A stretch of 64,000 bases of DNA from NCBI RefSeq assembly GCF_041435495.1, contig NZ_CP108644.1:310001-374000 (forward strand). The letters run 5' to 3'. Source of the DNA: Streptomyces sp. NBC_01116. Its GTDB lineage: Bacteria > Actinomycetota > Actinomycetes > Streptomycetales > Streptomycetaceae. Positions 42,528 through 50,113 of the stretch are shown here, one piece after another (the first letter of the stretch is position 1; the number at the start of each line of letters is the position of its first letter). The translations under genes and the position numbers were made by a program. Below the pieces are notes generated by a model that worked only from the letters and a program-made list of their open reading frames with translations, had not been told where the DNA came from and made no database searches.

Positions 42528-44573
42528 ATGTCCCCCGTGATGGGCAACCTCCCCGTCGTGACGACCAGCTTCGTCGGACGCGACAACGAACTGGTCGGCG
42601 TCGAGCGGGCACTTCGAGACCATCGGCTGGTCACGCTCACCGGCCCCGGCGGGGTCGGCAAGAGCCGGCTGGCCCTGCGCACCGCCGAGCGCGCCCGGGA
42701 CCAGTACGCCGACGGCGTCTGGTGGGCCGACCTCTCCCATCTGCACGACGCGCAACTGCTCGCCACCACCGTCTGCGACGGCGTAGGACTCCTGGACCAC
42801 AGCCCCCGCCGGCCCCTGGCCGCGCTGGCCGAATGGCTGTCCGGCCGCCGTCTGCTCCTCGTTCTCGACTGCTGCGAGCGGATCGTCGGTCCCTGCGGAC
42901 AGCTCGTCTCCGAACTGCTCTCCTCGGCACCGGGGTTGACGGTCCTGGCCACCAGCAGGGAGCCGTTGGGAACGGTGGACGAGACGTGCGTCGAGGTGCC
43001 CCCGCTCTCCGTGGGCGACGACGGTGACGAGGCCGTCCGGCTCTTCCACGAACGCGCGGCCGCCGTCGCCCCGGGCCGCTCGCTCGACGACCCCGGGAGC
43101 GCGGCCGCCGCCGCCGAGATCTGCCGTCGGCTCGACGGGATACCGCTCGCCGTCGAACTGGCCTGCGTCCAGCTCCGCGAGAGCAGCGCGCAGGAGATCG
43201 CCGGGCGGCTGGCCTCCCGGATGGAGGAGCTCACCGACGACACCCTCTGGCCCCGCCGCCACCGCGCCCTGCGCACCACGATCGGCTGGAGCCACGAGCT
43301 CTGCGCACCGCTGGAGCGACTGCTGTGGGCGCGGCTCTCCGTCTTCCGCGGCGTCATCACGTCCCCGGAGGCGGAGGCGGTGTGCGCGGGCGGGCCGCTG
43401 GACGCCGGGGCCGTCGCCCCTGCCCTGGAGCGCCTGGCCGACCAGTCCGTGCTCAGGCGGACCGGGAACGGCTACCGGATGCTGGACACGCTGCGCGAGT
43501 ACGGGGCGATGTGGCTGGCGGAGCTGGGGGAGGAGGCGCTCCTCTCGGACCGGCACGCCCGGCACTTCGCCCATGTCGCCGTCCAGGCGTACGCGGGCTG
43601 GCTCGGGCCCTCGCAGGTCCTCTGGTACCACCGGATCGCCGACACCCACGCGGACCTGTGCGCGGCCCTGGACCACCTGCTGGCCGAGGACCCGGAGATG
43701 GCGATGGAGATGGCCGGGTGCGCGGGCCTGTTCTGGAGCTGCTGCGGTCATCTGCACCAGGCCCGCGCGTATCTGGAACGGGTGCTCGCCCTGCCGCTCT
43801 CCGCCGGTCCTCACCGCACCCGGGCGCTGTGGGCGCTGGGCATCACGCTGACCCTCCAGGGCGACCACGAGGCGGCCCGCCGCACGGGCGAGGAGTGCCG
43901 GGCCGCGGCGGACCGCGACGAGGACCCCGAGGCGGTGCTGCTCGCGGCCCACTCCGTGGGCTTCACGTATCTGATGATGGGCCGGCCGCTCACCGCGTAC
44001 GCCGTCAGCGACCGCGCGCTGAGCCACCACGACGGCGACCCCGCCGACGCGCCCTCGCAGCTGCGCTGCCGGGTGATACGCCTGTTCGCGCTGTCGGCGC
44101 TCGGACGGCTCGACGAGGCGTACGAGGAGGCCCTGCGGCTCCAGCGGATCAGCCTGCGCTTCGGCGAGCACTGGGCACGGGCGTACGCCGATCACCAACT
44201 CGCCCTCATCCACCTGCTCCAGGGCCGTCCGCGCCATGCCGAGAGCCACGCGCGCGCGATGCTCGCCAGCAAGCACGAGCTCCATGACAGCCTCGGGATA
44301 GCGCTCGGCCTCGATCTGCTCGCCGGTTCCATCGCCGCGCAGGGGAACGGGGTGGCCGCGGCCCGTGCCTCCGGTACCGGACACTCCTACTGGCGCATGA
44401 TCGGCCACCCGCACCGGGGCACCCCGGAGCTCGGGGCGATCCGCGAGCAGTGGGAGCTCCGGGCCCGGCAGGTCGCGGGCGACTCGGCGTACGAGCGGGC
44501 CTACCGGCGCGCCTCGGCCGACGACGCCGAACGCGGCCTGGCCCACGCGCTGGAGCGCGGGCATCCCGGATAG
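42528..44573 (+). CDS. STAND-type ATPase with TPR-like repeats
   Basis: 681 residues. NB-ARC/AfsR-like ATPase: SFVGRDNELVGVERAL, Walker A LTGPGGVGKSRLALR (about 36-50), Walker B-like RLLLVLDCCERIV, sensor VLATSREPLG, GIPLAVELAC, and winged-helix region. The C-terminal 280 residues are TPR-like. Unlike most Streptomyces relatives there is no N-terminal SARP or C-terminal LuxR DNA-binding domain, so it may act through a partner. ATG 42528 is chosen over 42495 for its GAGGCAGG ribosome site. Divergent from the hydrolase. Confidence 0.85.
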   Translation: MSPVMGNLPVVTTSFVGRDNELVGVERALRDHRLVTLTGPGGVGKSRLALRTAERARDQYADGVWWADLSHLHDAQLLATTVCDGVGLLDHSPRRPLAALAEWLSGRRLLLVLDCCERIVGPCGQLVSELLSSAPGLTVLATSREPLGTVDETCVEVPPLSVGDDGDEAVRLFHERAAAVAPGRSLDDPGSAAAAAEICRRLDGIPLAVELACVQLRESSAQEIAGRLASRMEELTDDTLWPRRHRALRTTIGWSHELCAPLERLLWARLSVFRGVITSPEAEAVCAGGPLDAGAVAPALERLADQSVLRRTGNGYRMLDTLREYGAMWLAELGEEALLSDRHARHFAHVAVQAYAGWLGPSQVLWYHRIADTHADLCAALDHLLAEDPEMAMEMAGCAGLFWSCCGHLHQARAYLERVLALPLSAGPHRTRALWALGITLTLQGDHEAARRTGEECRAAADRDEDPEAVLLAAHSVGFTYLMMGRPLTAYAVSDRALSHHDGDPADAPSQLRCRVIRLFALSALGRLDEAYEEALRLQRISLRFGEHWARAYADHQLALIHLLQGRPRHAESHARAMLASKHELHDSLGIALGLDLLAGSIAAQGNGVAAARASGTGHSYWRMIGHPHRGTPELGAIREQWELRARQVAGDSAYERAYRRASADDAERGLAHALERGHPG

Positions 44574-44646
44574 CCGGAGCAGCCCGGCGGCCGGACGGCG
44601 GGGTGGGCGCCGGACACTGCGTCGAGACAGCACCTAGCATCCCCGT

Positions 44647-45150
44647 ATGACGTCCATCAGCCGGCTCCGAGCCGACCACGCCGAGGCTCTGCTCGCCTTC
44701 GAGCGGGAGAACCGGGCCTACTTCGCCGCGTCCATTCCCGACCGCGGCGACGACTACTTCGCCGCGTTCGCCGAACGCCACCGCGAGCTGCTCGCCGAGC
44801 AGGACGCGGGGCTGCACCACTTCCACCTCATCGAGGACGACGACGGCGGCGTCCTGGGCCGGATCAACCTCCTCGGGGTGCGGGAGCATTCGGCCGAGCT
44901 GGGCTACCGGATAGCCGAGAAGGCCGCGGGGCGCGGACTGGCCACCTGGGCGGTCCAGCAGGTCTGCGCCCTGGCGGTCCGGGAGTACGGGCTCACCGCG
45001 CTGCGCGCGGAGACGACGCTGGACAACACGGGATCCCGCGCGGTGCTGGCGCACTCCGGGTTCGAGCCGCTGGAGGACGTCATGTTCGGCGACCGCCCCG
45101 GGCGCCGGTACGTCCTGGATCTGAGCGCGGGCGCTCCCCCGGCCCGCTGA
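44647..45150 (+). CDS. GNAT-family N-acetyltransferase (RimJ-like)
   Basis: 167 residues. The acetyl-CoA-binding motif is SAELGYRIAEKAAGRGLATWAVQQVCALA, and the C-terminal pattern AETTLDNTGSRAVLAHSGFEPLED is of the RimJ/RimL type. Substrate unknown. TAGCAT about 6 bases before the ATG and no ribosome site suggest a leaderless mRNA. Confidence 0.9.
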   Translation: MTSISRLRADHAEALLAFERENRAYFAASIPDRGDDYFAAFAERHRELLAEQDAGLHHFHLIEDDDGGVLGRINLLGVREHSAELGYRIAEKAAGRGLATWAVQQVCALAVREYGLTALRAETTLDNTGSRAVLAHSGFEPLEDVMFGDRPGRRYVLDLSAGAPPAR

Positions 45151-45342
45151 GCTGCGCCGCTGGAGGATGCGGGGGGCGTGGAGCGCGGCGGTGACCGGAG
45201 CACAGCCCGGCACCGGCGGTGTGGCGGTGATCGGCCGGATGGTCTACCTCGGGGGCAACCCCCGCCCGGTCGCCCGATGCTGGGGCTCGCGGGAGCGGAC
45301 GCCACCGCTCCGCCCGACGCCCACCGCCTTCAGGAGGCCCCC

Positions 45343-46575
45343 GTGCCCGTACGTACCCGTCCTGACGTTCCGCTCCCCCGCCGTCGGCCCCGGCGGCGAA
45401 GAGCCGTCGTCGCGGCCCTGGCGGCCGCATCGCTCGCCGGGCTGATGACCGGCCCGGCCCACGCGGGCGGCGACGGGGGCGACGGCCCGCACGGGCCGGA
45501 CGACCCCACGCTGCGGCGGAAGCTCCAGGCGCTCGTGGACACCCCGGGCGGGCCGCCCGGCGCCATCGCCGTCCTCACGGCGAACGGCCGGAGCGAGGTG
45601 TACCGGGCGGGTACGTCGCAGCTCGGCACCGGGCGTCCGCCCAGGACCACCGACCACATGCGGATCGCGAGCGTGGCGAAGGCCTTCAGCGGCTCGGTCG
45701 CCCTGCAGCTGGCCGAGCGGGGCGCGCTCGGCCTGGACGACACGATCGGCCGACGGCTGCCCCGGCTCCCCGCCGCCTGGCACCGGGTGACGCTCCGCCA
45801 GCTCCTGAACCACACCAGCGGACTGCCCGACTACACCGAGGCCCCGGCCTTCATCGCCGAGCTGACGGCCGACCCGCGGCGGCGCTTCGACTCCCGCCGA
45901 CTGCTGGACTACGTCGCCGGGGACCCTCTGCGATTCCGGCCGGGCTCGGCGTACCACTACTCCAACTCCGACAACATCGCCGTGGCACTGATGGCCGAGG
46001 CGGTCACGGGGCAGCGGTACGAGAAGCTGCTCGCCGAGCTCGTGTACCGGCCGCTCGGCCTGCGCGCCACGAGCCTCCCGCCGGGCTACCGCCTCCCCGA
46101 TCCCTATCTGCACGGCTACGCGGTGGACCCGCCGGACGCGCCGGAGGACGTCAGCACGGCTCTCGGCACGTCGGGCATCTGGGCGTCGGGCGGCATCGTC
46201 TCCACCCCCCAGGACCTGGGAGGCTTCATCCGCGGCTACGCCGGCGGGCTGGGTCTCGGCCCCGAGGTCCGCCGGCAGCAGCTGTCCTTCGTGGCCGGCA
46301 GCTCCGAGCCGGCCGGCCCGGGGCGCAACAGGGCCGGTCTCGCCGTGTTCTCGTACGCGACGCGCTGCGGCACCGTGTACGGCCACACCGGCAACCTCCC
46401 CGGCTACACGCAGCTGGCCGCGGGGACCAAGGACGGCAAGCGGTCGCTGACCGTCTCCCTCACCTCGCAGGTGAACAGCACCACGAACCCCCGCCTGCTG
46501 GCCACCCTCCGCGAGCTCCAGGAGGACTTCGTCTGCCGGCTGCTCGACCGCCGGAAGCAGGGCGGCGCGCGCTAG
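45343..46575 (+). CDS. Secreted serine hydrolase of the class C beta-lactamase/DD-peptidase fold
   Basis: 410 residues. A basic start with a hydrophobic segment (VVAALAAASLAGLMTGPAHA) is a secretion signal. Catalytic motifs: SxxK in IASVAKAF, YxN in YHYSNSDN, and HTG in YGHTGNLPGY. Related to D-alanyl-D-alanine carboxypeptidases and esterases. GTG 45343 has AGGAGG 5 bases upstream. The stop TAG (46573-46575) lies in the CTAG at the end of the foldback element, so insertion may have altered the C-terminus. Confidence 0.9.
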   Translation: MPVRTRPDVPLPRRRPRRRRAVVAALAAASLAGLMTGPAHAGGDGGDGPHGPDDPTLRRKLQALVDTPGGPPGAIAVLTANGRSEVYRAGTSQLGTGRPPRTTDHMRIASVAKAFSGSVALQLAERGALGLDDTIGRRLPRLPAAWHRVTLRQLLNHTSGLPDYTEAPAFIAELTADPRRRFDSRRLLDYVAGDPLRFRPGSAYHYSNSDNIAVALMAEAVTGQRYEKLLAELVYRPLGLRATSLPPGYRLPDPYLHGYAVDPPDAPEDVSTALGTSGIWASGGIVSTPQDLGGFIRGYAGGLGLGPEVRRQQLSFVAGSSEPAGPGRNRAGLAVFSYATRCGTVYGHTGNLPGYTQLAAGTKDGKRSLTVSLTSQVNSTTNPRLLATLRELQEDFVCRLLDRRKQGGAR

Positions 46576-46751
46576 GTCCTGTCGCCGAACTGCCGTCGTC
46601 GCCCGAAGGGCGGCCCTGCGGGGTCAGGTGCGTGCTCCCGGTGTGCCGGGGGCGGGTCCTCGTACGGGACGTACTCGGGCCTGTGCCCGGTGCGGCGGGA
46701 GCGCGTGCACGGCGCCGCGGGGCAGGCGGCAGTTCCGACGACAGGACCTAG
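46572..46751. mobile_element. 180-bp foldback (MITE-like) element with terminal inverted repeats
   Basis: The left end CTAGGTCCTGTCG (46572-46584) continues to AACTGCCG; the right end CGGCAGTT (46727-46734) leads to CGACAGGACCTAG (46739-46751). About 24 of 25 terminal positions match as an inverted repeat, allowing one mismatch or gap. The interior also folds back imperfectly (GTGCGTGCTCCC against GGGAGCGCGTGCAC). CTAG at both ends could be target duplication or part of the repeat. No transposase inside, so non-autonomous. It abuts the stop codon of the serine hydrolase. Confidence 0.7.
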
Positions 46752-46760
46752 AACGGCGGG

Positions 46761-46792
46761 AAGGGGTACGCCGGGCATCCGGCGTACCCCTT
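46761..46792. terminator. Bidirectional terminator
   Basis: Perfect 14-bp stem AAGGGGTACGCCGG (46761-46774) and CCGGCGTACCCCTT (46779-46792) with a 4-base loop. It lies between the convergent serine hydrolase and PepSY genes, just outside the foldback element. Confidence 0.9.
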
Positions 46793-46831
46793 CGCGGGTC
46801 GGGCAGTCATCGTGGTCGGGCGGGCCCGCGG

Positions 46832-47632
46832 TCAGTCGTTGTCGGTCTCCTCGCGGACGATGGCGTCGGTCTTCGCGTCCACGTCGAAGGTCGTCTTCTT
46901 CCAGTCCGAGCCGACCACGTCCACCTGCCAGACGACGCCGTCGCCGCTCTCGTTGTCGTCGAGGCCGACGGAGGTGACCGTCCCCTTCTTCTTCTCGGTG
47001 GCGACCTTGGCCGCCTGCTGCGGGGTCTGGGTGGCCTGGGCGAGCCGGTCGGCCGTCTGCTTCTTGTCGTCCGCGTCCTGATCCGCGTCGACCCGGGCCT
47101 CGATCACCTTGCCGTCGACCGCGTTGATCCGGACGGTGTGGACCGTGCCGTCCTTCTCCGCGACCTCCGCGACCCAGACCGGGCCCTCGGAACCAGGGCT
47201 CGCGCTCGGGCTGGACGTGCCGGTCCCGCTCGGGCTCGCGGACCCCGTCGGACTGGCCGAGCCGGACGGGCTGCCTGATCCGGTCGGGCTGGGGCTCTGG
47301 TCCCTGTCGTCGTCGTCCACGCCCTCCAGGTCCAGATCGACCAGTTTGCCCCCGGCCACCTCGCCGGCGGCGGTGGTGGCGGCGTCGTCGAAGGTGACCT
47401 TCGTGGCGTCCAGCACCTTCTTCCGCTCTTTCTGGTCCTCGGTCAGCTGGGCACTGGCCGAGGGTGATGTCGTCTGCTTCTGGGGGACGACCTTCGCGGC
47501 TTCGGAGGTGGCCGTGCTCGTCGCGCTGTCCGAGCTCTGACCGCATCCGGCCATCAGAACGGCCGTCGCGGCGGCCATGCCGAGGGCGCCGACCGTCTTG
47601 AGGGTGCGGGAACGGGAGGAGGCACTGTTCAT
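46832..47632 (-). CDS. PepSY-domain lipoprotein
   Basis: 266 residues. Lipoprotein signal ending LMAGCGQ, so membrane-anchored outside. Two PepSY-like halves (about 60-190 and 200-266) flank a low-complexity linker rich in Ser, Pro, Gly and Thr (SPSPTGSGSPSGSASPTGSA). Halves contain VWVAEVAEKDGTVHTVRINAVDGKVIEARV and VVWQVDVVGSDWKKTTFDVDAKTDAIV. PepSY domains often act on extracytoplasmic proteases or bind metals. Start 47632, or 47653 in frame; neither has a strong ribosome site. Confidence 0.85.
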   Translation of the reverse strand: MNSASSRSRTLKTVGALGMAAATAVLMAGCGQSSDSATSTATSEAAKVVPQKQTTSPSASAQLTEDQKERKKVLDATKVTFDDAATTAAGEVAGGKLVDLDLEGVDDDDRDQSPSPTGSGSPSGSASPTGSASPSGTGTSSPSASPGSEGPVWVAEVAEKDGTVHTVRINAVDGKVIEARVDADQDADDKKQTADRLAQATQTPQQAAKVATEKKKGTVTSVGLDDNESGDGVVWQVDVVGSDWKKTTFDVDAKTDAIVREETDND

Positions 47633-47820
47633 TCGTCGAGGCTCAAGTCTCATGTACGCATGCCTAGCCCTCCACACCATCGGTCATGTTGTCGTACCGG
47701 GGAGTCACCCGATCGACCGGGCAGGTCCGCCCGTTGGCCCTCGCTCCCCGGGCGGTCGACGCCTGGGTGCGAAACAATGGCGGCAGGGCCGTATTCTCCG
47801 CGCCCGGCCGGGAGGCCGTC

Positions 47821-48078
47821 ATGGACCACATGGTGCACACCGAGCGTTACGAGCTCATCTTCCAGCTGTCCGGCGCCGCGGACGACGTGGTCCGCGTCCG
47901 GCTCACCGACCGGCTGGGCGCCGGCGGATTCCCGGTGTACGAGGACGAGACGGGGATCGTGCGTGCCGAGATCAGCGACCGGGGCGAGGTCCGCATGCTC
48001 GCCAGCGGAGGCCACCAGGTCCCCGGCACTCCCCTGCTGGCCCGGCCCCTGAGCGAGGACGCACCCCGAACGCCGTGA
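47821..48078 (+). CDS. DUF6296-like small protein
   Basis: 85 residues: starts MDHMVHTERYELIFQLSG, contains DVVRVRLTDRLGAGGFPVYEDETGIVRAEIS and ends near GEVRMLASGGHQVPG. I associate this with DUF6296, streptomycete proteins of unknown role often found near lipoproteins. GGAGG 5 bases before ATG 47821. Followed at once by a strong terminator. Confidence 0.8.
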   Translation: MDHMVHTERYELIFQLSGAADDVVRVRLTDRLGAGGFPVYEDETGIVRAEISDRGEVRMLASGGHQVPGTPLLARPLSEDAPRTP

Positions 48079-48086
48079 CCGTACCC

Positions 48087-48126
48087 GCAGGGCGGGGCGC
48101 ACCGCGCGTGGTGCGCCCCGCCCTGC
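48087..48126. terminator. Strong terminator before fruR
   Basis: Perfect 17-bp stem: GCAGGGCGGGGCGCACC (48087-48103), 6-base loop, GGTGCGCCCCGCCCTGC (48110-48126). Confidence 0.9.
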
Positions 48127-48189
48127 CGTGCGCCCAGGTCCGGGCGCGAGCTCACCCTTCCGTCCATGCCCATCCTTCGCCCGATTGTG

Positions 48190-48264
48190 TTTACATTCCG
48201 GCACCCCGGACGTAATCTGAGCGTGAAACCACAGATTCGGGCATGAAACGGAAACGAAACCACA
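48190..48264 (+). promoter_or_regulatory. fruR promoter with direct-repeat operator
   Basis: -35 TTTACA (48190-48195) and -10 TAATCT (48213-48218) are 17 bases apart. Downstream, GAAACCACA occurs at 48225-48233 and 48256-48264, with GAAACG at 48245-48250 and 48251-48256. Direct GAAAC repeats are what DeoR-family regulators such as FruR usually bind, so autoregulation is likely. Confidence 0.65.
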
Positions 48265-49025
48265 TGTACGCACCGGAGCGTCAGCAGGAGATCCTCCGCC
48301 TCGCCCAGGAGAGCGGCCGGGTCGACGTACTGTCCCTGGCCGAGGAGTTCCAGGTGACGGCCGAGACCGTACGGCGCGATCTGAAGGCTCTGGACCGGGC
48401 GGGGCTGCTGCGCCGGGTGCACGGTGGGGCGATCCCCGTCGGGCGGCTCGACTTCGAGCCCGACCTCGCGGAGCGCGACGCCGTCGCCGCCGACGAGAAG
48501 GACCGCATCGCGCAGGCCGCCCTCGCCGAACTGCCCGTCGACGGCAATGTGATCGTGGACGCCGGTACGACGACAGCGCGGCTCGCCGCCGCCGTACCGG
48601 TGGACGCGACGCTGACCGTGGTGACGCACGCGCTGCCGGTGGCCGCGCGTCTCGCCGACCATCCGGGCATCGCGCTGCATCTGGTGGGCGGCCGGGTCCG
48701 GCACCGCACCCGCGCGGCGGTCGACGCCTGGGCGCTGGGTTCGTACGCGGAGATCAACGCCGACGTGGTCTTCCTCGCCACCAACGGCTTCTCCCCCGAC
48801 AGCGGCCTCACCACGCCCGACCTCGCCGAGGCGGCGGTCAAGCGGGCCGTGATCAGGGCGGCCCGCCGGGTCGTCCTGCTCGCCGACTCCGGCAAGTTCG
48901 GGCAGGAGCACTTCGCCCGCTTCGGCGATCTCACCGATGTGGACCTGCTCATCACCGACACCGCCCTCAGCCCCGACGACGCCCGCTCCATCGAGAGCCG
49001 GGGCACGGAAGTGGTCCGCGCATGA
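48264..49025 (+). CDS. fruR: DeoR-family regulator FruR
   Basis: 253 residues. N-terminal DeoR helix-turn-helix MYAPERQQEILRLAQESGRVDVLSLAEEFQVTAETVRRDL with the wing GLLRRVHGGAI. Sugar-phosphate-binding domain (DeoR_C) with DAGTTTARLA, VVTHALPVA and FLATNGFSPDSGLTTPDLAEAAVKRA. It should sense fructose-1-phosphate. Its stop overlaps the fruK start (ATGA), so the three fru genes form one operon. ATG 48264 is preferred to 48243 because the latter lies in the operator repeats. Confidence 0.92.
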   Translation: MYAPERQQEILRLAQESGRVDVLSLAEEFQVTAETVRRDLKALDRAGLLRRVHGGAIPVGRLDFEPDLAERDAVAADEKDRIAQAALAELPVDGNVIVDAGTTTARLAAAVPVDATLTVVTHALPVAARLADHPGIALHLVGGRVRHRTRAAVDAWALGSYAEINADVVFLATNGFSPDSGLTTPDLAEAAVKRAVIRAARRVVLLADSGKFGQEHFARFGDLTDVDLLITDTALSPDDARSIESRGTEVVRA

Positions 49026-49969
49026 TCCTCACCGTCACCCCCAACCCCAGCCTGGACCGCACCTACGAGCTGCCGGGTCTGACCCGCGGCAGCGTGCTGC
49101 GTGCCACCGCGGACCGCGTCGATCCGGGCGGCAAGGGTGTCAACGTCTCCCGCGCGGTCGCGGCGGCCGGACACCGCACCGTCGCCGTCGCCCCGATGGG
49201 CGGACCGGAGGGCGCGCTGCTCACCCGGCTGCTCGGCGACCTGGGCATCGAGGCGGCCGGTGTGCCGATCACCGGGAACACCCGGATCAACGTCACCCTC
49301 GTCGAACCCGACGGCACCCTCACCAAGGTCAACGCGGCCGGACCCGAGCTGAGTCCGGCCGAGGCGGAGGACGTCCTGGAAGCGGTGCGGGTCCACGCGG
49401 CCGCCGCCGACTGGATCGCCTGCTGCGGAAGCCTGCCGCGCGGACTGCCGCCGCAGTGGTACGCGGAGCTGGTCGAGCAGAGCCACCGGGCCGGAGCGCG
49501 GATCGCGCTGGACACCTCCGGAGCGGCGCTGACCGCCACGCTGGACCGGGGACCCGACGTGGTCAAGCCCAATGCCCAGGAGCTCGCCGAGGCCGTCGGC
49601 CGGCCGCTCGCCACGGTGGGCGACGCGCTGAAGGCCGCCGAGGAGCTGCGTGAGCGCGGCGCCCGGTCGGTGCTGGCGAGCCTGGGCGCCGACGGGCAGT
49701 TGCTGGTCGAGGCGTCGGGGGCCTACTTCGCCACCGCACCGGTGGCCGCCGTGCGCAGCAATGTCGGCGCCGGGGACGCCTCCCTGGCCGGCTTCCTCGC
49801 GGCGGGCGGACAGGGCCCGGAGGCGCTCACCTCGGCCGTCGCCCACGGTGCCGCGGCCGTGCAGCTGGCCGGAAGCCTCATGCCCACCCCGGCCGACCTC
49901 GACGTGGAGTCGGTCGTGACGACCTCCGAGGTGCCGCTGGACCGCCCGCTGACCGAGCCCGCCCCATGA
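49022..49969 (+). CDS. fruK: 1-phosphofructokinase FruK
   Basis: 315 residues of the PfkB family. TVTPNPSLDRTYEL at the start, GGKGVNVSRAVAAAG substrate motif, and SNVGAGDASLAGFLAAGG with the catalytic Asp near residue 257. Phosphorylates fructose-1-phosphate from the PTS to fructose-1,6-bisphosphate in the cytoplasm. Translationally coupled to fruR. Confidence 0.95.
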   Translation: MILTVTPNPSLDRTYELPGLTRGSVLRATADRVDPGGKGVNVSRAVAAAGHRTVAVAPMGGPEGALLTRLLGDLGIEAAGVPITGNTRINVTLVEPDGTLTKVNAAGPELSPAEAEDVLEAVRVHAAAADWIACCGSLPRGLPPQWYAELVEQSHRAGARIALDTSGAALTATLDRGPDVVKPNAQELAEAVGRPLATVGDALKAAEELRERGARSVLASLGADGQLLVEASGAYFATAPVAAVRSNVGAGDASLAGFLAAGGQGPEALTSAVAHGAAAVQLAGSLMPTPADLDVESVVTTSEVPLDRPLTEPAP

Positions 49970-50113
49970 CCCCGTACCACCGTCCACCGCCCCCGCGCCT
50001 ACCGCCGTCGCCACCGCACCTCCCGCAACTCCCTTACGGACCCCACCCGTACGAGCCCGCCGCCCCGTCCCCCCGAGCCGCCGCACGGCGGTCCCCGAGC
50101 AAGGAGCACCGCG
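49970..50113 (+). other. C-rich, G-poor fruK-fruA spacer
   Basis: 144 bp in which the coding strand is mostly C with few G (for example CACCGTCCACCGCCCCCGC). Such unstructured C-rich RNA is the kind of sequence on which Rho factor loads. No gene. The last bases carry the fruA ribosome site (AAGGAG). Confidence 0.5.

Noticed and set aside
41619-44633. A 1004-codon minus-strand frame through the STAND gene and hydrolase
   Set aside because: Only the last 237 codons (the hydrolase) have family motifs; the rest is antisense to the STAND ATPase.
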